Assembly (NCBI GenBank): GCA_902476645.1
Contig: CABSEG010000039.1
Location: 1 to 25,948, forward strand
Length of the DNA stretch: 25,948 nucleotides
DNA from: an uncultured Lachnospiraceae bacterium
Lineage (GTDB): Bacteria > Bacillota > Clostridia > Lachnospirales > Lachnospiraceae
Direction: 5' to 3'
Shown: in pieces, positions 15,566 through 22,759 of the stretch
Layout: the number at the start of each line of letters is the position of its first letter
Numbering within the stretch: the first letter of the stretch is position 1
Translations under genes and position numbers: made by a program
Notes under the pieces: generated by a model
The model's database searches: none
Told to the model about the DNA's origin: nothing
Seen by the model: the letters and a program-made list of their open reading frames with translations, nothing else

Positions 15566-15601
15566 AAATTGGGCAAAAAAATATTTGGAGGAAGTGAAAA
15601 A

Positions 15602-16156
15602 ATGGATGAAAGAATTCAGGTATACGACAAAAAAATGACGAAATCATATGATAATCTTTTATCAGAATTTGGTTCGATTCGGGCGGGAAGAGCCAATCCC
15701 CATGTATTGGACAGGATCATGGTAGACTATTACGGAAGTCCCACACCGATTCAGCAGATCGGAAACGTAACGGTACCGGAGCCCCGTATGATTCAGATTC
15801 AGCCGTGGGAGGCTTCCATGGTCAAAGCGGTGGAAAAGGCCATCAATATGTCTGATTTGGGTATCAATCCCACTAACGATGGCAAGGTAATCCGGCTTGT
15901 ATTTCCAGAGTTGACGGAGGAGCGCAGAAAAGATCTGGTAAAGGATGTGAAAAAGAAAGGAGAGGCGGCCAAAGTAGCTGTCAGAAATATCCGTCGGGAT
16001 GCCAACGACGCTTTTAAAAAGCTGGGAAAGGGAAAAGAAGTTTCTGAAGATGAAGTAAAGGAATTGGAAGAAGAGATTCAAAAGATCACGGATAAGTATA
16101 TAAAGGAAATTGACAAAGCGGTGGAGGAAAAGTCCAAAGAGATCTTAACCGTATAA
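15602..16156 (+). CDS. frr: Ribosome recycling factor
   Basis: A 184-residue factor that splits the post-termination ribosome together with EF-G. The sequence shows the family hallmarks: SIRAGRANPHVLDRIMVDYYG, PIQQIGNVTVPEPRMIQIQPW, and the PELTEERRKDLVK helix followed by the long coiled helices of domain I. ATG 15602 has GGAGG ten bases upstream; a TTG at 15569 would add 11 non-conserved residues. It is co-transcribed with pyrH, and a strong hairpin 38 bases after the stop separates it from uppS. Confidence 0.97.
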   Translation: MDERIQVYDKKMTKSYDNLLSEFGSIRAGRANPHVLDRIMVDYYGSPTPIQQIGNVTVPEPRMIQIQPWEASMVKAVEKAINMSDLGINPTNDGKVIRLVFPELTEERRKDLVKDVKKKGEAAKVAVRNIRRDANDAFKKLGKGKEVSEDEVKELEEEIQKITDKYIKEIDKAVEEKSKEILTV

Positions 16157-16172
16157 CTGCAGGTGAGCTGAG

Positions 16173-16219
16173 AGGGATATTCCCTAAAGGCTGGGGGGTC
16201 GCGTAGGGACCCCCTTTTT
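16173..16219 (+). terminator. Intrinsic terminator, possibly an attenuator, between frr and uppS
   Basis: The terminator is a 7-bp GC stem (16194-16200 with 16208-16214) followed by T5. Upstream, AGGGA (16173-16177) can pair with TCCCT (16181-16185), while TCCCTA (16181-16186) can instead pair with TAGGGA (16204-16209), which would break the terminator. I see no clear promoter between it and uppS, so partial read-through or regulated termination is likely. Confidence 0.8.
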
Positions 16220-16280
16220 CACGCAACCTGCCGTTAGGCAGCCGAACCTGGCAGGAGAGATAAGAAAAAGGAGTAAGAGT

Positions 16281-16988
16281 ATGGTAATACCGCAGCATGT
16301 GGCCATTATTCTGGACGGAAATGGCAGATGGGCCAAAAGTAAGGGAATGCCCAGAAATTACGGGCATGTAAAGGGAGCCAAAAATCTGGAAGTGATCTGT
16401 CGGGATGCCTATGATATGGGGATCAAATATCTGACCGTATATCTGTTTTCCACTGAGAACTGGAAACGTTCGAAAGAGGAAGTGGACGGCTTAATGAAAT
16501 TGTTTCGAAGTTATACCAAAAACAGCATTAAGATTGCCAGGAACAATAATATGAAAGTTCGGACTTTGGGGGATCCGTCGCCTCTGGACAGAGATCTTCA
16601 GGAGAACCTCAAGGAACTGGAGGAATCTTCCAGGGATAACACGGGGCTGAATTTTCAGATTGCCATCAATTATGGAAGCCGGGACGAAATTATCCGGGCA
16701 GTGCGCAGATTGGCGGAAGACTGTAAAAAAGGAGTACACAGCACGGAAGACATCTCAGAGGAGCTGTTTTCCGATTATCTGGACACCAGGGGAATACCGG
16801 ATCCGGATCTTTTGATTCGCACCAGCGGGGAGCAGCGTCTGTCCAACTATCTGATGTGGCAGCTGGCTTATACGGAATTTTATTTTACAGATGTGCCATG
16901 GCCGGCTTTCACCAAAAAAGATTTGTGGAAGGCCATTGAAAAGTACAATAGCCGGGAACGCCGCTTTGGAGGCGTAAAGGAGGAGTAG
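16281..16988 (+). CDS. uppS: Undecaprenyl diphosphate synthase (cis-prenyltransferase)
   Basis: A 235-residue cytosolic enzyme that extends farnesyl diphosphate with isopentenyl diphosphate to the C55 lipid carrier for peptidoglycan. The catalytic Asp12 is in IILDGNGRWA. Further hallmarks are LTVYLFSTENWKRS, NFQIAINYGSRDEI, and PDPDLLIRTSGEQRLSNYL, with the closing FYFTDVPWPAF. The family's length is about 240-250, so this one is slightly short, starting directly before the catalytic strand. An AAGGAG site precedes ATG 16281. cdsA starts one base after its stop, so they are coupled. Confidence 0.96.
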   Translation: MVIPQHVAIILDGNGRWAKSKGMPRNYGHVKGAKNLEVICRDAYDMGIKYLTVYLFSTENWKRSKEEVDGLMKLFRSYTKNSIKIARNNNMKVRTLGDPSPLDRDLQENLKELEESSRDNTGLNFQIAINYGSRDEIIRAVRRLAEDCKKGVHSTEDISEELFSDYLDTRGIPDPDLLIRTSGEQRLSNYLMWQLAYTEFYFTDVPWPAFTKKDLWKAIEKYNSRERRFGGVKEE

Positions 16989-16989
16989 G

Positions 16990-17793
16990 ATGTTTAAGAC
17001 AAGATTGCTCAGTGGGATTGTACTGGTGGTGGCAGCACTGATTACGATGATCTGTGGAGGGTACGTTCTGTATGCCACTGTTTTAGTCCTGTCCCTGGTT
17101 GGGGTTTTTGAGCTGTACCGGGTGATGAAGGTGCAGGAACAAAAGCAGCCTGTTCTGGCTGTTGTGGGATATTTGGGAGTGATTGCCTATTATCTGCTGT
17201 TACTTTTGGAGCTGGAGTCATATACTATGATAGCTCTGATTTTTATTTTGGTAGCGATGATGTTTGTCTACGTATTCGCCTATCCGAGATATCGGTCTGA
17301 GCAGATTATGGCGGCTTTTTTCGGAGTGGTTTACGTGGCCGTGATGCTTTCCTATATTTACCAGACCAGAAATCTGACGGATGGGGCATACTTAGTGTGG
17401 CTGATTTTCATTTGCTCCTGGGGATGCGATACCTGTGCCTACTGCGTGGGCATGTTAATTGGAAAGCATAAGATGTCTCCAAAGCTGAGTCCGAAAAAGT
17501 CTGTAGAGGGAGCCATCGGGGGGGTATTGGGGGCAGCCCTGATCGGAGCCATTTATGCGGCAGTAGTGGGAGAACATTTGCAGGCGGAAAATCCGGTGGT
17601 CTCTTACGCAGTAATCTGCGCGGTGGGGGCTTTGATTTCCATGGTAGGTGATCTGGCTGCTTCTGCGATCAAGAGAAATCATGATATCAAGGATTACGGA
17701 AAACTGATACCTGGGCACGGAGGAGTGTTGGATCGATTTGACAGTGTGATTTTTACGGCCCCTATGATCTATTTTCTGGCCACACTGTTGTAG
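16990..17793 (+). CDS. cdsA: Phosphatidate cytidylyltransferase
   Basis: A 267-residue integral membrane enzyme that makes CDP-diacylglycerol from phosphatidate and CTP for phospholipid synthesis. It has about eight hydrophobic helices, and the CTP/phosphatidate signature SAIKRNHDIKDYGKLIPGHG, then GVLDRFDSVIF, lies near the C-terminus, with a metal-site Asp in DRFDS. Length fits. It begins one base after the uppS stop with a GGAGG site inside uppS. dxr follows after 22 bases with an AAGGAGAG site. Confidence 0.96.
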   Translation: MFKTRLLSGIVLVVAALITMICGGYVLYATVLVLSLVGVFELYRVMKVQEQKQPVLAVVGYLGVIAYYLLLLLELESYTMIALIFILVAMMFVYVFAYPRYRSEQIMAAFFGVVYVAVMLSYIYQTRNLTDGAYLVWLIFICSWGCDTCAYCVGMLIGKHKMSPKLSPKKSVEGAIGGVLGAALIGAIYAAVVGEHLQAENPVVSYAVICAVGALISMVGDLAASAIKRNHDIKDYGKLIPGHGGVLDRFDSVIFTAPMIYFLATLL

Positions 17794-17815
17794 GCGAAAG
17801 AAAAGGAGAGCGTAA

Positions 17816-18958
17816 ATGAAAACGATTGCAATACTGGGGTCTACAGGTTCCATCGGGACTCAGACCCTGCAGGTGGTAAGCGAACAGAAAGATATCCGGG
17901 TAGCTGCTCTTGCAGCGGGCAGGAATATCCGTCTTTTGGAACAACAGATCCGCAGGTTCCATCCGAGAATGGTGGCTGTCTGGGAGGAAGAGGCGGCAAA
18001 AGAGCTGAAGATAGCGGTGGGGGATCTACCAGTGCAGATTGTCAGCGGCATGGAAGGATTGATAGAGATTTCTATCCTGCCGGAAGTGGATATTCTGGTG
18101 ACAGCCATTGTTGGGATGATTGGAATTTTACCCACAATAGAGGCTATCAAGGCCGGAAAAGACATTGCGCTGGCTAATAAGGAGACCCTTGTGACAGCAG
18201 GTCATTTAATCATGCCTTTGGCAGAGCAGAAAGGGGTACGGATTCTTCCGGTTGACAGTGAGCACAGTGCGATTTTTCAATGTTTGCACGGGGAATCCAA
18301 ACAAAGTGTCAGTAAGATTTTGCTGACTGCTTCGGGAGGTCCCTTCCGGGGATGGAAAAAGGAAGCGCTAAGGCAGGTACGGGTGGAAGATGCCTTAAAG
18401 CATCCCAATTGGGAAATGGGGCAAAAAATTACCATCGATTCCGCTACGCTGGTCAACAAAGGACTGGAAGTGATAGAAGCCAAGTGGCTGTTTGGCGTGG
18501 AGCTGTCCCAGATTCAGGTGGTGGTACAGCCACAGAGTGTGATCCACTCCATGGTGGAATTTGCAGACGGCGCTGTGATGGCACAGCTGGGAACTCCGGA
18601 TATGAAGCTGCCCATACAGTATGCATTGTATTACCCAGAGCGCAGAGCCTTGGGGGGGGAGAGATTAGACTTTGAGCAGATGGGACAGATTACCTTTGAA
18701 CGCCCGGACACGGACACCTTTTTAGGGCTTCCTATGGCTTTTGAGGCGGCAAAACGGGGAGGAACTATGCCCACGGTATTTAATGCCGCCAATGAGCGGG
18801 CTGTCTCAAAATTTTTACATAAGCAGATACATTTCCTGGATATCTATGAGGTGATTCAGGAATGTATGGATGCCCATCAGGTAGTGGCTCATCCGGATGT
18901 CAGTCAGATTCTGGCAGCAGAACAGTCAACTTACGAATTTATTGAGAGCAGGTGGTAA
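17816..18958 (+). CDS. dxr: 1-deoxy-D-xylulose 5-phosphate reductoisomerase
   Basis: A 380-residue NADPH enzyme that commits DXP to the MEP pathway of isoprenoid synthesis, feeding UppS upstream in the operon. The NADPH loop is GSTGSIGTQTL (residues 8-14 core). ALANKETLV, PVDSEHSAIFQCL (metal-binding Asp-Glu) and TIDSATLVNKGLEVIEAKWLF are visible, along with the flexible loop LTASGGPFRGW. Length is normal. It ends one base before the rseP start. Confidence 0.96.
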   Translation: MKTIAILGSTGSIGTQTLQVVSEQKDIRVAALAAGRNIRLLEQQIRRFHPRMVAVWEEEAAKELKIAVGDLPVQIVSGMEGLIEISILPEVDILVTAIVGMIGILPTIEAIKAGKDIALANKETLVTAGHLIMPLAEQKGVRILPVDSEHSAIFQCLHGESKQSVSKILLTASGGPFRGWKKEALRQVRVEDALKHPNWEMGQKITIDSATLVNKGLEVIEAKWLFGVELSQIQVVVQPQSVIHSMVEFADGAVMAQLGTPDMKLPIQYALYYPERRALGGERLDFEQMGQITFERPDTDTFLGLPMAFEAAKRGGTMPTVFNAANERAVSKFLHKQIHFLDIYEVIQECMDAHQVVAHPDVSQILAAEQSTYEFIESRW

Positions 18959-18959
18959 A

Positions 18960-19991
18960 TTGAGTATAATAATTGCAATCTTGATTTTTGGCATCATTAT
19001 CATCATTCATGAGCTGGGACACTTCTTGCTGGCCAAGAAAAATGGCGTGACGGTAGTGGAGTTTTCCGTGGGAATGGGTCCTAGACTGCTAAGTATGGAA
19101 AAAGGAGGGACCAGATACTCCCTGAAACTGCTACCTTTCGGCGGTTCCTGTATGATGTTGGGAGAGGATGACGGTACCATGGAAGAAGGATCCTTTGCCA
19201 GCAAATCTGTGTGGGCCAGGATTTCTGTCATTGCTGCAGGTCCAATTTTTAATTTTATTCTGGCCTTTTTCCTGTCTTTGTTTATTGTAGGGGGAATCGG
19301 GGTGGATCGCCCTATTGTCCTTGGCGTGTCCGAGGGATTTCCGGCTGCTGAGGCCGGCATCCAGGAGGGGGACAGAATCCTGAAGATGAATGATTGGAAC
19401 ATTCATCTTGCCAGGGAGGTCACCAACTACACCACCTTCCATCAGGGAGAGGATGTGACGGTTACCTATGAGCATGACGGAGAGAAAAAAACGACGACTT
19501 TGACTCCTAAGCAGGATGAGAGCGGGCGGTATTTGATTGGCATCAGCACAAGCTCCAGCTACCGGGAGAAGGTTCATGCGCTTGAAACCATAAAGTATAG
19601 TGCCTACGAGGTGAAATACTGGATTCAAACCACGCTGGAAAGCTTAAAAATGCTGGTAAAAGGCAAAGTGGGACTTAATGACATGGCAGGTCCTGTGGGT
19701 GTGGTGAGTATGATCGGGGAGACCTATGAAGAGAGTTCCTCCGACGGTGCGTTTTACGTGTGGATCAATATGCTGAACATTGCAATTTTGCTGACAGCTA
19801 ATCTGGGAGTGGTAAATCTGCTGCCTCTTCCCGCATTGGATGGAGGGCGTCTGGTGTTTCTGTTTATTGAGGCGATCCGCAGAAAGAGAATTGATCCGGA
19901 GAAGGAGGGCATGGTCCACTTCGTGGGGTTGATGGCCCTTATGCTTCTGATGGTAGTTGTGATGTTTAATGATGTGCGCAATTTATTCTGA
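18960..19991 (+). CDS. rseP: RIP metalloprotease RseP (site-2 protease)
   Basis: A 343-residue membrane zinc protease that cuts inside membrane segments of other proteins, for example anti-sigma factors. HELGH (residues 17-21) lies in the first helix, a PDZ domain is in the middle (about 110-190), and the second metal ligand motif is LPLPALDGGRLVF. The start is TTG at 18960: no ATG is available before the first helix, AGGTGG precedes it, and the only upstream frame extension lies inside dxr. It starts directly after the dxr stop. A perfect 12-bp terminator follows. In many clostridia ispG and polC come next; here they do not. Confidence 0.95.
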   Translation: MSIIIAILIFGIIIIIHELGHFLLAKKNGVTVVEFSVGMGPRLLSMEKGGTRYSLKLLPFGGSCMMLGEDDGTMEEGSFASKSVWARISVIAAGPIFNFILAFFLSLFIVGGIGVDRPIVLGVSEGFPAAEAGIQEGDRILKMNDWNIHLAREVTNYTTFHQGEDVTVTYEHDGEKKTTTLTPKQDESGRYLIGISTSSSYREKVHALETIKYSAYEVKYWIQTTLESLKMLVKGKVGLNDMAGPVGVVSMIGETYEESSSDGAFYVWINMLNIAILLTANLGVVNLLPLPALDGGRLVFLFIEAIRRKRIDPEKEGMVHFVGLMALMLLMVVVMFNDVRNLF

Positions 19992-20036
19992 ATGTGAAAC
20001 CTCAAAGCCGCATGAATGAAGGAAAAAAGAAGTAAG

Positions 20037-20071
20037 AATGGGACAGTGTCTAAGATGAGCACTGTCCCATT
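20037..20071. terminator. Bidirectional terminator between rseP and the spore-protein remnant
   Basis: A perfect 12-bp stem (20037-20048 with 20060-20071) has an 11-base loop and is followed by TTTTG on the plus strand. It lies between convergent units and ends the housekeeping operon. Confidence 0.85.
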
Positions 20072-20077
20072 TTGCAG

Positions 20078-20488
20078 TTATTGGTACAGTTCCGCAATGC
20101 GGGTGACGGCCACATATATTTCTTGAATCTTATACCAGGTTCGGTAATCCACAATGCCCGTTTCCGGAAGGCCGAAGGCACTTTGAAAGGTACGTACGGC
20201 ATCCTGGGTACGTTCTCCATAGATGCCGTCGGCTGCGATCTTGGGAATCAAAGGGTAATTATTGGAGATGGCGTTGAGCTGTTCCTGTATCTGACGTACT
20301 TCGTTTCCGCTGGACCCAATGTCCAGATTGTAGCCAGGCCAGGAGGAAGGAATTCCGGAGATTTCCTCTGCATTGTTGATATACATGTTTTCCCCGTAAA
20401 AATAACGAAGGATCTCTATGGCGGTGTAGCCCTGATCCCCCAGGGATTTGCTGCCCCATTGGGTCATCCAAAGGGAAAGGACCTGCAA
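20078..20488 (-). pseudogene. C-terminal remnant of a SpoIID-like/peptidoglycan-binding spore protein
   Basis: The 136 codons start with TTG without a ribosome site. From residue 7 (WMTQWGSKSLGDQGYTAIEILRYFYG) it matches the C-terminal part of SpoIID-like domains. A peptidoglycan-binding domain then spans about 55-125, with DIGSSGNEVRQIQEQLN, ADGIYGERTQDAVRTFQ and GIVDYRTWYKIQ. Full clostridial proteins of this kind, from memory, are several hundred residues long and have a conserved Cys-Pro shortly before this Trp; here the match stops abruptly there and the recombinase gene begins. The fragment is otherwise uninterrupted. It lies in the same frame as the recombinase, separated by one TGA and five codons. 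It may be a dead relic, or one half of a gene split by a removable element. Confidence 0.75.
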
Positions 20489-20522
20489 AAGAGAAGTTGA
20501 CTTTCAAGCAGGTGGTTCCTTT
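20476..20522. repeat. Inverted repeat at the junction of remnant and recombinase gene
   Basis: AAAGGA-CCTGC (20476-20486) pairs with GCAGG-TCCTTT (20508-20512 and 20517-20522), giving 11 bp with a 4-base bulge and a 21-base loop. It spans the end of the recombinase gene and the start of the remnant. It could be half-sites of an attachment site or simply an RNA hairpin. Confidence 0.45.
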
Positions 20523-21988
20523 GCAGAGTGGTAATATACCCACAGCGTGTCATCCTCTTTCCGATATACCATTTTTTCTACGGCTGCGCGCAGTACCAGA
20601 CCCTTCAGATCTAAAGGTGCCTCGGAACAGAGCAGTTCATAGATGCCACTAAGGATTTGGGGAGATTGAGATACTTTTGGTGGAGTTTCCTGCTTCTGAT
20701 TCAACTGTGTGATGCGACTTAACAAAAATTGCCGTTCCTGGCTAAACTGTTCTTTCTGCTCCCGGTATTCTTCCAGAGTATCTACGCCGTTTCGATAGGC
20801 TTCCTGAATTCTTTTTTCTTTTAAAGCCAAATGCTTTAACGCGTCTTCCAGATGCGAGCGTTCATCAAGAGTAACGGATGTCTTGGGGGCCTGATAGGAA
20901 AAGACAAGGGAAGTCTGCCCTAAGGTTTCTTTTATAGAGGCGAGGACAGCTTCCTGAATGATCGGCTGACTGAGGCGGGTCCCACAGGAGCATGTTCCTT
21001 TCAAATACCCATAACATACAAAATAATGATATTTTCCTGTGCGACAGGAGGTCATGGAGCGGCCGCAACAAGGACACTTTAAAAGACCGGAAAGCCAATG
21101 GCGGCAATGGGTGGAAGGAATGGAGGACTTTATGGCTTTATCGGCCAGGAGACGTTTTTGTGCCTTTTCAAAGAGCTCCATGGAGACGATGGGTTCGTGG
21201 GAGCCGCGAACCAAAATCCATTCCTGCTTATCCCGAATGTGATTGGTGGCATGCTCCAGACGGTTCCAGCGAATGAGTCCGCAATAGAGAGGATTTTGAA
21301 GAATATACTCCACGGATCTGCGCTCAAAGTTTTTGCCTCTAGAGGTTTTTTGTTGCTTGGCATTTAGATCTTTGGCGATGGTGTAGGGACTGGCCTGACC
21401 GTTTACATACTGATCAAAGATATATTGTACAATCTGGGCTTCTTTTGGCACTACAACCGGAGGCTCTTTTTTTATGGCCATCCGGTAACCTAGGGGTGGA
21501 CGAGACTGGTAGCCTCCTCTGAGAGCCTTTTCTGTCATGCCTCTTTTGACCTCTCCGCTGAGACGGATGGAATAATATTCATCCATCCATTCGATGATAC
21601 GCTCGATCAGGGAGCCGAAAGGGCCATCTGTGACAGGCTCTGTGACACTGATGACGCTCACCTTGCATTGCTTGTTTAAAAGAGATTTGTAGACAATGCT
21701 TTCCTCCTGATTTCTGGCAAAGCGGCTGAATTTCCAGACCAGAATCACGTCAAAGGGGTGGGCGGCAGATTTGGCGTCCGCGATCATGCGAAGAAATTGG
21801 GGGCGTTTGTCTGCCCGGCGCCCGGAAATACCGCTGTCCTCATACATATACTCCGGAGAGATGATGATATGGTTTTGGGTGGCGTATTCTAAAAGCAGCC
21901 TTTTTTGCGCGTCCGGAGATAATTCATCCTGCATGTGTGTGCTGACACGGATATATGTGGCGCCTCTTTGAAAGATTGTGGAATTCAT
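20504..21988 (-). CDS. Large serine recombinase
   Basis: A 494-residue site-specific recombinase of the resolvase/integrase type. The N-terminal catalytic domain has nucleophile Ser16 in YIRVST and the VWKFSRFARN helix (about 84-93). A recombinase DNA-binding domain follows (about 150-285, with RGGYQSRPPLGYR and LQNPLYCGLIRW), then a zinc ribbon (CPCCGRSM at 305-312, later Cys 325, 333 and 335), a coiled-coil stretch (about 380-430) and a short C-terminal domain. All expected parts are present, so it is probably active. ATG 21988 has an ideal AAAGGAGGT site, sited in a hairpin loop. Such enzymes integrate and excise elements without host factors. It abuts a truncated spore gene on one side and a divergent small gene on the other. 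Confidence 0.93.
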   Translation of the reverse strand: MNSTIFQRGATYIRVSTHMQDELSPDAQKRLLLEYATQNHIIISPEYMYEDSGISGRRADKRPQFLRMIADAKSAAHPFDVILVWKFSRFARNQEESIVYKSLLNKQCKVSVISVTEPVTDGPFGSLIERIIEWMDEYYSIRLSGEVKRGMTEKALRGGYQSRPPLGYRMAIKKEPPVVVPKEAQIVQYIFDQYVNGQASPYTIAKDLNAKQQKTSRGKNFERRSVEYILQNPLYCGLIRWNRLEHATNHIRDKQEWILVRGSHEPIVSMELFEKAQKRLLADKAIKSSIPSTHCRHWLSGLLKCPCCGRSMTSCRTGKYHYFVCYGYLKGTCSCGTRLSQPIIQEAVLASIKETLGQTSLVFSYQAPKTSVTLDERSHLEDALKHLALKEKRIQEAYRNGVDTLEEYREQKEQFSQERQFLLSRITQLNQKQETPPKVSQSPQILSGIYELLCSEAPLDLKGLVLRAAVEKMVYRKEDDTLWVYYHSAKEPPA

Positions 21989-22007
21989 AGCAGACCTCCT
22001 TTCTGCT
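21989..22007 (-). promoter_or_regulatory. Hairpin holding the recombinase ribosome site in its loop
   Basis: AGCAGA (22007-22002 on the minus strand) pairs with TCTGCT (21994-21989), leaving AAGGAGG as a 7-base loop immediately before the ATG. It may tune translation; function is inferred. Confidence 0.4.
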
Positions 22008-22073
22008 AAAGCTTATGGAGCAAAGGGGGACCGTATGACTTAGAACCAGAAACATGGACAGGGAGGGCCGCAT

Positions 22074-22235
22074 ATGTTGGAGAGGGGGGATGCTGTGAAA
22101 ATTGTAAATATTTTAGTTACCGAGAAAGGAGAAAGGAAGATTTCAGAACTTTCCGGGAAAGAAAAACAAATATGGTCCCAGCGTATAAGTGAGGAAGCCA
22201 TGAAACGGGGAAATTATAGCAGAAAACAGTCTTGA
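22074..22235 (+). CDS. Small protein divergent from the recombinase
   Basis: A 53-residue ORF starting at ATG 22074 after a GGGAGGG site. A GTG at 22095 with its own G-rich ribosome site could give a 46-residue form. The sequence opens MLERGDAVKIVNILVTEKG and continues with a charged amphipathic stretch (ERKISELSGKEKQIWSQRISEEAMKRG). It looks like a real protein: a short beta-like opening, then a helix with heptad-like spacing. I recall similar short ORFs beside large serine recombinases in clostridia but cannot name a family. It is divergent from the recombinase gene and 85 bases from it, so an accessory or directionality role is conceivable but unproven. Its stop overlaps the -35 box of the marR promoter. 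Confidence 0.6.
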   Translation: MLERGDAVKIVNILVTEKGERKISELSGKEKQIWSQRISEEAMKRGNYSRKQS

Positions 22236-22261
22236 CATCCTTTCTTTTTGGCTGGTAGAAT
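22232..22261 (+). promoter_or_regulatory. Sigma-A-type promoter of marR and the ABC exporter
   Basis: A perfect TTGACA (22232-22237), 18 bases, TAGAAT (22256-22261). The start point would fall just before the operator palindrome. Confidence 0.65.
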
Positions 22262-22277
22262 TGTTGATAAGGCAATA

Positions 22278-22291
22278 ATTGACATGTCAAT
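22278..22291. promoter_or_regulatory. MarR-type operator palindrome
   Basis: A perfect 14-base palindrome, ATTGACA-TGTCAAT, lies between the promoter and the marR start. Placement and symmetry fit autorepression by a MarR dimer. Confidence 0.65.
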
Positions 22292-22324
22292 AGTTTTATC
22301 AAAAAGCAAATAGAAGGAGGAGTC

Positions 22325-22759
22325 ATGGAACAGACATTTCATATGCTGCTATATCGGGCGTATCATGCCCAGAGGGCCTATCTGAGACCTTACCTGGAGG
22401 AGATGGGACTGGGATTCGGTCAGCCCAAGCTCATCGCTTATCTGGAGAAGAATGGCCCATGCAGACAAAAGCAGCTTGCGGACTATTTTGAGATTGATCC
22501 GGCTGCTGTCTCCAGGATGTTGGATTCCCTGATGAAGGGGGGATTTGTGACGCAGAGAACGGATGAAAACAGCCGTCGGTGTTATGTGGTGGAGCTCACC
22601 CAACAGGGACTTTTGGCAAGCCGACAGTGGCAAGAGCGCTGCAAAGAGGCGGAAAACATCATGCTGGAGGGCTTTACCCCTGAGGATCGAAAGCGGTTTG
22701 GGACTGATCTTGCCAGGGTATACCGCAACTTTCAGACACGGAAAGGGGAATCCTCATGA
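22325..22759 (+). CDS. MarR-family transcriptional regulator
   Basis: A 144-residue winged-helix regulator. The N-terminal helix (HMLLYRAYHAQRAYLRPYLEEMGLG) is a dimerisation helix. The DNA-recognition region is about 45-75 (CRQKQLADYFEIDPAAVSRMLDSLMKGGFV), and the wing follows with RTDENSRRCYVVELTQQG. Length is typical. ATG 22325 has an AAGGAGGAG site. It overlaps the first ABC gene by four bases (ATGA), so it almost certainly controls that exporter, probably derepressing it when a drug or similar ligand binds. A palindrome in its own leader supports autoregulation. Confidence 0.93.
   Translation: MEQTFHMLLYRAYHAQRAYLRPYLEEMGLGFGQPKLIAYLEKNGPCRQKQLADYFEIDPAAVSRMLDSLMKGGFVTQRTDENSRRCYVVELTQQGLLASRQWQERCKEAENIMLEGFTPEDRKRFGTDLARVYRNFQTRKGESS

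Noticed and set aside
22117..22326. Minus-strand ORF of 69 codons in the gap before marR
   Set aside because: It is antisense to the small gene, promoter and operator; the composition is not protein-like and no ribosome site precedes it. It also does not match the missing half of the spore protein.
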